NCBI GenBank assembly: GCA_022843925.1
Contig: JALHMS010000003.1
Span: forward strand, 122,440-186,439
Source: Burkholderiales bacterium
GTDB lineage: Bacteria > Pseudomonadota > Gammaproteobacteria > Burkholderiales > Ga0077523
Length of the DNA: 64,000 bases
Direction of reading: 5' to 3'
A model generated the notes under the pieces. It did no database searches, had not been told where the DNA came from, and saw only the letters and a list, made by a program, of their open reading frames with translations. Shown in pieces: positions 56,657 to 64,000 of the stretch (within the stretch, counting starts at the first letter, position 1; each line of letters starts with the position of its first letter). The position numbers and the translations under genes were made by a program.

Positions 56657-56812
56657 CCCTGGCAGTGCTTTGGCGGCACGTCAAGCGCGAAGGACCGCCT
56701 GGGCGCAGCGGCCGTACGCGGGGATGCAAGAATCGAGACCTGACCCTGGCAGTGGACCCTGGCAGTGCGCGATGGCGGAACGTGAGGATGCAAGAAGGGA
56801 GAACTGACCCCA
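56633..56812 (+). repeat. Three GATGCAAGA...CTGACCC direct repeats after the transposase remnant
   Basis: The motif GATGCAAGA followed by GAGA(A/C)CTGACCC occurs at 56637-56659, 56723-56746 and 56788-56810. The first two are followed by TGGCAGTG. The first overlaps the stop of the transposase frame. Between copies are Arg-rich pseudo-frames without coding character. Confidence 0.75.
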
Positions 56813-56829
56813 ACGTCCCGAGGTAGCTA

Positions 56830-57219
56830 CTACCCATCTTTGGGAAAGAACACCACATCGGGCAGCGCTTGGAAGTGGGCGTCGCATGTCAGGAGATCGG
56901 CTTGACGATGCCTGGCAGTCGCATAAACGATGGCATCGGCGGTGGCGAGCTTGTGTTCCCGGTGCAGATCCGCGGCGAGCAGCGCAATGGTGGTATCGAG
57001 CGGCACGATGGTGCACTTCTGCGTGTAGGCGATCACCTGGTCGGCACGCTCTTCACCGACTTCGCGCACCAGCCACTTCGACAGTTCGAGTTGCACGATC
57101 GTCGGCACGATGAAGTCCCGCTTGTCGGGGAACTGCTTGCCCAGTTTCCGGCCGAGAGCGCTGCCCGTGAGCCATTCGATCCACGCCGAGGTGTCGACCA
57201 CCCGCGCGGGGGTGGCCAT
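56830..57219 (-). CDS. vapC: VapC-type PIN-domain ribonuclease toxin
   Basis: 129 residues. The PIN-domain acidic residues are visible: D9 (RVVDTSAWIEW), E45 (IVQLELSKW), D95 (ATADAIVYATA) and D113 (LLTCDAHFQAL). VapC toxins cut tRNA or rRNA in a metal-dependent way. The ATG at 57219 shares one base with the antitoxin stop (TGATG), so it is translationally coupled. The larger frame to 57675 runs through the antitoxin and repeats and is not real. Confidence 0.93.
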   Translation of the reverse strand: MATPARVVDTSAWIEWLTGSALGRKLGKQFPDKRDFIVPTIVQLELSKWLVREVGEERADQVIAYTQKCTIVPLDTTIALLAADLHREHKLATADAIVYATARHRQADLLTCDAHFQALPDVVFFPKDG

Positions 57220-57431
57220 CAGTAGCGGTCCTTCCGATCGCGATAGCCTTCCTTCCGGGCGCCCTTCGCGATCCCAGCGAGTTGATCCAGCTCCGGGACG
57301 GGCATCACGAGGACGCCCTTGCCCCGGGGAATGAACACGAACTCCTGCCCTGCTTCCCACTGCTGCTCGTCGCGCACGGACTTCGGGATGGAAATCTGGA
57401 ACTTGCTCGAAAGCGTAGCGGTCGCGGTCAT
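57219..57431 (-). CDS. vapB: AbrB/MazE-type antitoxin of the VapBC pair
   Basis: 70 residues with a swapped-hairpin AbrB fold: TATLSSKFQISIPKSVRDEQ and GQEFVFIPRGKGVLVMPVPE. It should neutralise VapC and repress its own promoter. The ATG at 57431 follows GGAACAAG. Repeat array B begins about 70 bases upstream. Confidence 0.9.
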   Translation of the reverse strand: MTATATLSSKFQISIPKSVRDEQQWEAGQEFVFIPRGKGVLVMPVPELDQLAGIAKGARKEGYRDRKDRY

Positions 57432-57499
57432 GTTCGTACTTGTTCCATATCGATAGCGATATGGTAAGAGTATCGAAATGCGTGCATATCGACCAGACT

Positions 57500-58235
57500 C
57501 CGGTCGAGACGTTTCCGTGCATCGACCGCTTTCGGGGCCATGGGCCCCTCCTACAAGGGCGGTGGATACGCCACCGGCCGTTGGAGTGGTCCAGCTGTTG
57601 TAGGAGCGGGCCATGCCCGCGAGAGCCATCGTTCCGGTCGAGACGTTTCCGTGCACCCACCGCTTTCGGGGCCATGGGCCCCTCCTACAAAGGCGGTGGA
57701 TACGCCACCGGCCGTTGGATTGTTGTAGGAGCGGGCCCTGCCCGCGAGAGCCATCGTTCCGGTCGACACGTTTCCGTGCACCCACCGCTTTCGGGGCCAT
57801 GGGCCCCTCCTACAAGGGCGCTGGATACGCCACCGGCCGTTGGAGTGGGACCGGCTGTTGTAGGAGCGGGCCATGCCCGCGATAGCCATCGTTCCGGTCG
57901 ACACGTTTCCGTGCACCCACCGCTTTCGGGGCCATGGGCCCCTCCTACAAGGGCGCTGGATACGCCACCGGCCGTTGGAGTGGTCCAGCTGTTGTAGGAG
58001 CGGGCCATGCCCGCGAGAGCCATCGTTCCGGACGAGACGTTACCGTGCATCCACCGCTTTCGGGGCCATGGGCTCCTCCTACAAGGGCGGTGGATACGCC
58101 ACCGGCCGTTGGAGTGGTCCAGCTGTTGTAGGAGCGGGCCATGCCCGCGAGAGCCATCGTTCCGGTCGAGACGTTTCCGTGCATCCACCGCTTTCGGGGC
58201 CATGGGCCCCTCCTACAAGGGCGGTGGATACGCGG
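57500..58235. repeat. REP-like repeat array B (five to six units of about 134 bases)
   Basis: REP-a TAGGAGCGGGCCATGCCCGC starts at 57601, 57726, 57861, 57995 and 58129, and inverted REP-b starts at 57531, 57665, 57790, 57925, 58059 and 58193. Spacings of 134-135 bases are kept except one unit shortened by nine bases (a deletion in the GGAGTGGTCC spacer). The spacers are nearly identical too, including a small hairpin GGTGG-ATACG-CCACC. High identity between units points to recent tandem amplification. Confidence 0.95.
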
Positions 58236-58599
58236 CACGGAACCGGGTCGGATGCCGTTGCCTCGTTTTCCCGCCCGCCCCCCTCCCGCGTGTCCCGCCA
58301 CTTCCACAGCGAGTTCCCCTGCAAGCCCGCCCCCATGACTTCCCTTGGCGACCAGCGGGAGGACGTCTTCGTCGACAATCGCGACCGGAACACCTTCCAT
58401 GGGATTCCAGGGCGACGCCGACATCGTCGCGCGGATGGCGTTGCTGGCGGATCAACGCGGCGCACGCACCGGCACCACATCGACCTCGAACGCCAGCCCG
58501 TCGAGTGCCTTCCCACGGCCGAGGACGCCGTAGACGGGGAACCGGCCAGCCCCCCTCGGCCGTGGACGTTGATGGCACCCGCGGTGCCGGCGGTCCGGC
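58236..58599. other. Gene-poor stretch between array B and the next gene
   Basis: I see no supportable gene here. Frames exist on both strands but are Arg/Pro-rich and lack starts with ribosome-binding sites. A short leftward segment (VYGVLGRGKALDGLAFEVDV, about 58470-58530) looks protein-like and could be a decayed gene. Confidence 0.4.
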
Positions 58600-59232
58600 T
58601 CAGGAAGAACGCTTGATCACCGGCTGCAACAGGGCCTTGGGTCGCCGGTCGGCGCTGCACATGTCGTTGTCGCGCGGACGCACGCCGAAATGCAGCTGGC
58701 CGCCTTGTCCGAGCGCCAGCAGATCGTGATCCTCGCGGCACTGCGCGACAGGTTTCCATGCTGCGCAGCCCTGGATCGAGATGTCCTTCTCGACATCGGG
58801 TTCGAGGCCGCAGGCCGCAAGGCCGAAGGCCTGCAACAGCTTGGTGTCGCGCGTCCTGAGCGTCAGGTGTTTCGTGTCTTCCATGAACACCGCGTCGAAG
58901 GCGCCGGGCACTGTCTTCGAAGACTGCGCGATGTAGTAAGGCCCGCCGGTTCGGAACTCGAAGACCCTGGCCTGCATGGCCGGGTCCAGCGCCAGCGTGA
59001 ACCGCAGGCTCCAGCGGCCGTCCTCGAAGCGGAACTCGCGCGTTCCGTAAGCGCCGTACCAGCTCTCGCTCTGCGATGAGGCCCAGGTGCCCGACAGTGT
59101 GGCAAGCGTCGCCCGTTCGAGTACTTCGCGAGGGACTGTCGGAGTCTGCGCGTGGGCGTGGGAGATGGCGGCGGCGAGGATCGCGAAGGATGCCGCCAGG
59201 CGGCGCGTGCGGGCAGTGGTGGTGAGGTGCAT
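58600..59232 (-). CDS. Exported hypothetical protein
   Basis: 210 residues. A signal peptide (FAILAAAISHAHAQTP) precedes a domain beginning LERATLATLSGTWASSQSES. A beta-rich region follows (EFRFEDGRWSLRFTLALD; VFEFRTGGPYYIAQSS), then four late cysteines (LAACGLE, IQGCAAW, VAQCRED, NDMCSAD). The pattern loosely recalls bacterial APCDD1-like domains, but I cannot confirm this. The ATG at 59232 gives a clear signal peptide. It is a single gene downstream of the sigma factor operon in the same direction. Confidence 0.7.
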   Translation of the reverse strand: MHLTTTARTRRLAASFAILAAAISHAHAQTPTVPREVLERATLATLSGTWASSQSESWYGAYGTREFRFEDGRWSLRFTLALDPAMQARVFEFRTGGPYYIAQSSKTVPGAFDAVFMEDTKHLTLRTRDTKLLQAFGLAACGLEPDVEKDISIQGCAAWKPVAQCREDHDLLALGQGGQLHFGVRPRDNDMCSADRRPKALLQPVIKRSS

Positions 59233-59349
59233 GGTGTGTGGCTCCTGGTGGGTTGACGACGAGGGCCTTGGAGCCCTCATGCCAAGGAGCCGCGACAACG
59301 GGGAATCCGGACAACGTCGGTCCGTCGGCGGCGGTACCGCGTCGGCATT

Positions 59350-60630
59350 TCAAGGCGACGACGAGACCAACGCCTGCCGGCGCGCGATCAGCGTTTTCTG
59401 CAGCGCTGGCGAACGGCTGAGCGCGAGTGCGCGTTCGTAGGCCGACAACGCCCCGGCGCGCGCCCCTGCACGTTCGAGCAGATGGGCCTGTGCCGCCCAC
59501 CACGCCTGGTGCGTCTCCCGTCGCTTCGGGTCGATGTCCCGAAGCAATGCCAGACCCGCAGACACGTCATCGGCGGCATAGGCAGAGGCCAGCGCGTGGC
59601 CGATGCGTGCACCGATGGTCGGGTGCAGCGCGACCAGCCCTTCGTAGAGCAGCCGGATGTCCGCCCACGGGGTGGCGCCGGTGCGACGGCGCGATGCGTG
59701 CGCGAGCTGGATCGCCGCTTCGTACTGGAACGGCCCCGGACGTCGCCGCCTGGCTGCCTCTGCGAGGTGTGCTGTTGCCGATGCGATCAGTTCCACATCC
59801 CAGAGCGCCGTGTCCTGTTCCTGCAACGGCACCAGGCACCCCTCGGCGTCCAGTCGGGCGGCTGCACGGGATGCATTCAGCTCGAGCAGCGCAATCAGGC
59901 CCAGCGCCTCGGGTTCGTGAGGCAGGAGCGATGCCGCCACGCGCGCGAGGTACAGCGCCTCGTCCGCCAGCGATGCGGCCGGCTCCGGCGACGAATCCTC
60001 GTTCCAGTCGAGCGTGCAGGCACCGTAGATCGCCTCCAGCACCGCCATGAGACGCTGCGGCAGCTCCCGCGCCTCGGGCTCCTCGAAGCGCAGACCCGTG
60101 GCCTTGATCTTGGCCTTCGTGCGCACGAGCCTCTTGGTCATCGCCTCGGGGGCGACCAGGCAGGCGCGGGCGATGCGGGCGGCGTCGATGCCCAACACGG
60201 TCTGCAGCATCAGCAGGCTGCGCATGGGGGCGTCGATGGCCGGATGCGCACAGACGAACATCAGGCGCAGCCGTGCGTCGGGTACCGTGGCCGGCTCGGT
60301 GACCGCCGTGGTTTCGTCGGGCAGCAGCACCGTCACGGCGGGGTCCGCCGTCAGGCGTCGATGGCGCGCGGCCTTCAGCAGGTTCCGCCGCGCCGCCGTG
60401 AGCAGCCAGGCCTCGGGGCGGTCGGGCACACCGTCGCGCGGCCAGGTGAGCAACGCAGCCATCAACGCGTCGGCCAGGGCATCCTCTGCCGCCGCAATGT
60501 CGCGCCATTGCCAGGCCAGCCACGAGAGCAGGCGCCCATAGGCCTGTCGCGCAGCCGCCTCGGCAGCCTGGGCGGCAAGCGGCGCAGCGTCGGTCGTCGC
60601 TGCGCCGCCCGGTGTCGTGCGGACGGTCAT
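59350..60630 (-). CDS. ECF-like RNA polymerase sigma factor with DUF6596 C-terminal extension
   Basis: 426 residues. Sigma-2 region: AYGRLLSWLAWQWRDIAAAEDALADAL, RPEAWLLTAARRNLL. Sigma-4-like region: LRLMFVCAHPAIDAPMRSLL, QTVLGIDAARIARACLV. A long helical DUF6596/TPR-like C-terminus follows (YEAAIQLAHASRRRTGATPW; AYERALALSRSPALQK). These sigma factors lack a classical anti-sigma and are nearly always paired with YCII-domain proteins, as here. The ATG at 60630 overlaps the YCII stop (ATGA). Target promoters are unknown. Confidence 0.93.
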   Translation of the reverse strand: MTVRTTPGGAATTDAAPLAAQAAEAAARQAYGRLLSWLAWQWRDIAAAEDALADALMAALLTWPRDGVPDRPEAWLLTAARRNLLKAARHRRLTADPAVTVLLPDETTAVTEPATVPDARLRLMFVCAHPAIDAPMRSLLMLQTVLGIDAARIARACLVAPEAMTKRLVRTKAKIKATGLRFEEPEARELPQRLMAVLEAIYGACTLDWNEDSSPEPAASLADEALYLARVAASLLPHEPEALGLIALLELNASRAAARLDAEGCLVPLQEQDTALWDVELIASATAHLAEAARRRRPGPFQYEAAIQLAHASRRRTGATPWADIRLLYEGLVALHPTIGARIGHALASAYAADDVSAGLALLRDIDPKRRETHQAWWAAQAHLLERAGARAGALSAYERALALSRSPALQKTLIARRQALVSSSP

Positions 60631-60983
60631 GCCGGGGGGGCAGCCACCGGCCGGACTTCGGTGCAGCCGGTGCTGCTGCTCGGGCTGCGCGCGGCCCACT
60701 GCAGGGCCTCATCGAGAGACGGCACCTCGATGACCACATAGCCGGCGGCGATCTCTCTCGTTTCGGCGAACGGGCCGTCCTGGATCTGGCGCTCGCCACC
60801 GCGGATGCGCACGGTGGTCGCGGTCCACGGCGGGGCCAGGCGGTTGCCGCCCCGCATGACGCCGGCAGCGACCAGATCGGCCATATAGGCCTTCCACGGT
60901 TCGAGGGCAGGCGGGCCGTCGGCGGGGTGCTCGTGGCGCTCGATTTCGGCCAGCGGTTGGTGGAAGGTGAGGACGAATTGCAT
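60627..60983 (-). CDS. YCII/DGPF-domain protein
   Basis: 118 residues with a ferredoxin-like alpha-beta barrel: MQFVLTFHQPLAEIERHEHP, then IQDGPFAETREIAAGYVVIE with the DGPF motif and SLDEALQWAARSP. It is the standard partner of DUF6596 sigma factors and possibly controls them or provides a small-molecule reaction; the role is not established. Its stop overlaps the sigma factor start. Confidence 0.93.
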   Translation of the reverse strand: MQFVLTFHQPLAEIERHEHPADGPPALEPWKAYMADLVAAGVMRGGNRLAPPWTATTVRIRGGERQIQDGPFAETREIAAGYVVIEVPSLDEALQWAARSPSSSTGCTEVRPVAAPPA

Positions 60984-61007
60984 GATGGCTCTCCTATGCG
61001 AGGGAAG

Positions 61008-61124
61008 TTAGTGCATCCGGGGCGGGAACACGAGCTTGGCAAGACTCGCAGGCCGTCGATGGAGATCGGCGGTCTGCGTCTCCGGCGGCGCCCCTGCGGC
61101 AATCGTCGTGATTCGAATGGACAT
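61008..61124 (-). CDS. Possible 38-residue small protein
   Basis: ATG preceded by GGAGTCACC and ending 24 bases before the YCII gene in the same direction. The product begins MSIRITTIAAGAPPETQTAD and ends LAKLVFPPRMH. It has no transmembrane segment and no family I know. It could be a leader peptide of the sigma factor operon or chance. The rest of the 60984-61399 gap shows nothing else that I can support. Confidence 0.3.
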   Translation of the reverse strand: MSIRITTIAAGAPPETQTADLHRRPASLAKLVFPPRMH

Positions 61125-61399
61125 GGGTGACTCCGGGCAGGGTGACGAGACGGTTCGTCATCCCGTCGAGCCGCGAACCGGACCTGAACGGACATTCCGT
61201 GCTCTGCTCGCGCCGGCACCCGCCCGCTGTTCGCCTCGTCTTGTGAGCAAGCTCATACGACCTGGGTCGGCACCCCGACAATCGTCGACGAGGTCCCCCA
61301 GACTTCTGTTCGATTTCTCCGGGCGGCATCGATTTCTAGACTTCGAGTCGACGCCGGCGAAACCCCAGACCGGCCGAACAACCAGACCCGGAGACCCTG

Positions 61400-62635
61400 A
61401 TGACTCAGCCTGCACCCTCCTCCCATCCGCACACCGCGATCCGTCTGGCCGCCGCGATACTGCTCAGCGCCGCCACCGTGCCCGGCGCCGTCTCTGCCGT
61501 CTCGCAAGGTACCGACCTGGCGACCAGCGCCTCGCTCAGCCAGACGGGCTGGATCCACCCCGACGAACGGCGCCACACATCGACGAACAACTCGTTCCCG
61601 GGCTGGGACGGGGCGATCCGTTCCGAGTGGCGCTACAAGCCGGGCACCTTCGAGGAAATCACCTTCGGCGGGGGCTATGCCCGGGCCCTCCGGTCCGGCG
61701 TCGGCACGATCGACGCGTCGGTCGCCATCGGCGTCAGCGCACAGGCCCGGGCCGTCCACACGGCAGCAGGTCAGGCCAGCGCATCCGCCATGGGCGAGTG
61801 GTGGATCGAAGTCGTCATCAATCCCTTCGCCAACGTGGCGCACTTCGGCATGCCCATGTACCTGCGGCTGCTGGACCGGTTCGGGTGTGTCGATCTGGGT
61901 ACCCCTCCGGTTGTCGTCTGCCAGCCGGTGGACCTCACGACGAAGATCCAGCACGTGTCGACCGGGCGATTCGCGCACTCGGTGCAGTCGTTCCACGAGG
62001 GTGAGGCCACGTTCCGGGAAACGGTCACGGTCGCCGACGGAACGAACCCCAACGCGACCGGCGCCTCGGCCACGTTCGCGGGAAGCGCCAGCTACGATGT
62101 CCGCATCGTGCCGGGCGGCGACCTCGGCGGAATGGTCTCCCCGTCCGGCGGCTGGACGGCCGATGACTTCGTCGCCTTTCCCGAAATGTCTTCGCGCTTC
62201 CTGTCGCTCTATCCGACAGGCGATCCGCGGAACAACCAGGACGACCGCCACGGCCCCATGGCGGGCGAGGCGCTCTTCGCGGTCCGCGAGGCCGACGTAC
62301 TCGGCCGGTTCGAGTTCGGCGTGCCCTTTCCCGAGTTGAACCTGCCCTACGCCCTCCCCTCGGCGGCGTACCGGGTCACGTTCGACCAGCTGGCCACGGC
62401 CGGATTCGGAACCTCCGGCTACGGTTCGGGCACCGTCGCCGCGGATTTCGATAACACCGCGCGCACGTCGATCCTCGCCGTTCTGGACCCGACCGGCGAA
62501 CTGGAACTCGACCCGTCCATCATCCAGGTCTTCATCACGCCCGTCCCCGAACCCTCCGAGTTCGCGCTGCTGGCCGCCGGACTCGGGGTCCTGGGTGTGG
62601 CGCATCGGCGGCGCCGCGTGCGATCAGACACATAG
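61400..62635 (+). CDS. PEP-CTERM sorting-domain surface protein 2
   Basis: 411 residues. A signal peptide (AIRLAAAILLSAATVPGAVSA) is followed by a large body without recognised domains; two cysteines (FGCVDLG, VVVCQPVD) probably bond. The C-terminal tag is VPEPSEFALLAAGLGVLGVA plus RRRRVRSDT, so exosortase processing is expected. CCCGGAGACCCTG precedes the ATG. It differs entirely in its body from the other PEP-CTERM protein and lies between two REP arrays, away from other surface genes. Confidence 0.9.
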   Translation: MTQPAPSSHPHTAIRLAAAILLSAATVPGAVSAVSQGTDLATSASLSQTGWIHPDERRHTSTNNSFPGWDGAIRSEWRYKPGTFEEITFGGGYARALRSGVGTIDASVAIGVSAQARAVHTAAGQASASAMGEWWIEVVINPFANVAHFGMPMYLRLLDRFGCVDLGTPPVVVCQPVDLTTKIQHVSTGRFAHSVQSFHEGEATFRETVTVADGTNPNATGASATFAGSASYDVRIVPGGDLGGMVSPSGGWTADDFVAFPEMSSRFLSLYPTGDPRNNQDDRHGPMAGEALFAVREADVLGRFEFGVPFPELNLPYALPSAAYRVTFDQLATAGFGTSGYGSGTVAADFDNTARTSILAVLDPTGELELDPSIIQVFITPVPEPSEFALLAAGLGVLGVAHRRRRVRSDT

Positions 62636-62789
62636 GCGACAGCGGCGGCTGCCATCACCAGGGGCACGTGCCGGGCTGGCTGGGTTGGCAGCGATCCGGG
62701 TTCGCGCACAACGCCGCGGCGCGAACCGGAGCAGGTCTTGCGCGCCACGCTTCCGCGTCGGACCCGCACAACCCCTGTGTGACGGAAGA

Positions 62790-63360
62790 GACATCTCCGC
62801 GCATCGACCGCTTTCGGGGCCATGGGCCCCTCCTACAAGGGCGGTGGATCCGCCACCGAACGCGGCAATGGGTCGCGCTGCTGTAGGAGCGGGCCACGCC
62901 CTCGAAAGCGATCGTTCCGGTCGAGACGTTTCCGTGCATCGATCGCTTTCGGGGCCATGGGCCCCTCCTACAAGGGTGGTGGATCCGGCGCCGACCGCGG
63001 CAATGGGTCGCGCTGTTGTAGGAGCGGGCCACGCCCGCGAAAGCGACTGTTCCGGTCGAGACGTTTCCACGCATCGACCGCTCTCAGGGCTATGGGCCCC
63101 TCCTACAGGGGCTGTGTATATGCCGGCAACGCAGGAATGGGTCGCGCTGCTGTAGGAGCGGGCCATGCCCGCGAAAGCGATCGTTCCGGTCGCGACGTTT
63201 CCGTGCATCGATCGCTTTCGGGGCCATGGGCCCCTCCTACAAGGGTGGTGGATCCGGCGCCGAACGTCGGGATGGGTCGCGCTGTTGTAGGAGCGGGCCA
63301 CGCCCGCGAAAGCCATCGTTCCCGTCGAAACGTATCCGTGCATCGACCACCTTCGGAACC
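62790..63360. repeat. REP-like repeat array C (about four units of 134-135 bases)
   Basis: REP-a starts at 62884, 63019, 63153 and 63288, and REP-b at 62813, 62948, 63083 (degenerate) and 63217, with a decayed fifth near 63345. Compared with array B the palindromes are conserved while the spacers differ (GGATCCG for GGATACG; GCAATGGGTCGCGCTG for GGAGTGGTCCAGCTG). This indicates separate amplification of the same element. Confidence 0.93.
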
Positions 63361-63488
63361 ATCGGTCGGTACCGCACCAGCTGCCGCTTCGCTCACGGCC
63401 CGGCACCGATCTCCGCGGGACGCACCGAAACCGAACGCCGACCCGCTGTTGGAGACACCCAACGCGACGTTGGACGCGTACCACAGGT

Positions 63489-64000
63489 CTATCGATTGCC
63501 GAAGAACCCGCGCGCGCCGTCGGGATCGCCGTGGCGGTCGCCGCGCGTGAAGACATCGAAAAGCACGCGCACCCCGAGCTGCACCGACGGTTCGAGGCTG
63601 CTGCGGCGGCGAAGCTGATCGTCCAATGCAGGCTCGAGTCCGAGCACAAGGTCGAACTGCAGGTAGTCGCTCTGGACACGTCGCACACCGGCCTGGATGG
63701 CGTATGACGGCGCGTGCAGCACCAGCGGGTCACCGCTGAACACCTCCCCCACGAAGCGCGTCTTCTCGAAGGGCGTGTGCGCTTCGATGCCGACGCCCCA
63801 CTGCGCACGCCTTCGCGCGTCGAAGCCGAGACCGCGGTCGTTGCGCAGGCCCAGGTTGACGTGCACGTGGAGGTGATCGTCGAGCAGGCGCCAGGTACTC
63901 ATGCCCAGAAGGACGGAGACGCGCCCAGGCAGGTACATCGAACCGTGGCCATGGTCGAGCACCGTGCTGGCGCTGAACGCCACCCCGGGTCTGCCGTTCA
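63489..64000 (-). CDS. Unknown protein, 5' end cut by window edge
   Basis: The frame is open to the window edge; 170 C-terminal residues are visible. Alternating hydrophobic strands (MSTWRLLDDHLHVHVNLGLR; AQWGVGIEAHTPFEKTRFVG; YAIQAGVRRVQSDYLQFDLV) look like an outer-membrane beta barrel, and the end is GVRVLFDVF plus a Gly/Asp-rich tail. I do not recognise a family. It is separated from array C by about 130 bases of featureless sequence. Confidence 0.6.
   Translation of the reverse strand, partial: NGRPGVAFSASTVLDHGHGSMYLPGRVSVLLGMSTWRLLDDHLHVHVNLGLRNDRGLGFDARRRAQWGVGIEAHTPFEKTRFVGEVFSGDPLVLHAPSYAIQAGVRRVQSDYLQFDLVLGLEPALDDQLRRRSSLEPSVQLGVRVLFDVFTRGDRHGDPDGARGFFGNR

Noticed and set aside
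57500..58235. CRISPR array
   Set aside because: Repeats are about 134 bases apart, the spacers are also repeated and not unique, and the elements are palindromic REP pairs; no cas genes are present.
57440..58616. Several 60-250 codon frames on both strands
   Set aside because: They are translations of repeat array B (periodic HARESHRSGRDVSVHPPLSG-type peptides), without starts or ribosome-binding sites.
62595..63808. Frames of up to 394 codons in both directions
   Set aside because: Periodic translations of repeat array C joined to neighbouring sequence.

Overview
The window is high-GC, densely packed DNA from a Gram-negative bacterium. The evidence points to an unclassified betaproteobacterium: the canonical rpsB-tsf-pyrH-frr-uppS-cdsA-dxr-rseP-bamA-skp-lpxD-fabZ-lpxA-lpxB-rnhB super-operon, a cbb3 oxidase cluster tied to an FNR-type regulator, and two PEP-CTERM surface proteins. 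No rRNA, tRNA, CRISPR array or prophage was recognised.

Bases 1-3433 hold the divergent pair ppsA (truncated by the window edge) and its regulator ppsR, then a CopD-like membrane protein. Bases 3427-17743 are one long leftward housekeeping operon for translation, UMP synthesis, polyprenyl and isoprenoid precursors, phospholipid, outer-membrane assembly and lipid A. Bases 17744-18215 are its upstream region, with a 14-base tandem repeat and an AT-rich block.

Bases 18216-37882 form a microaerobic respiration region: a TauE/UreH-type membrane protein, hemN, fnr, ccoNOQPGH, ccoS, ccoI and a kinase-receiver fusion. FNR boxes (TTGAY-N4-ATCAA) lie before hemN/fnr, before ccoN (two) and before ccoI. 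A leftward block of membrane-fusion protein, sulfide:quinone oxidoreductase (SQR), RND permease and DUF2892 protein sits between ccoH and fnr. SQR would feed sulfide electrons into the quinone pool and cbb3 oxidase would finally use them. The shared operon with an RND pump suggests export of a sulfur product or of a toxic compound.

Bases 35963-41162 also hold a Ser/Thr kinase with two receiver domains next to a histidine kinase, and an MFS transporter. Bases 41416-55133 encode cell-envelope proteins: a PEP-CTERM protein, penicillin-binding protein 1C with a very large alpha-2-macroglobulin, a small periplasmic protein and an AsmA-family protein.

From 55245 to the end the window is accessory-like. 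It holds two toxin-antitoxin pairs, three arrays of about 134-base repeats built from inverted REP-like palindromes, a truncated REP-type transposase fused to the edge of one array, an ECF sigma factor with a YCII partner, a second PEP-CTERM protein and a partial unknown gene. Many long open frames inside the arrays and antisense to GC-rich genes are artefacts and were left out.
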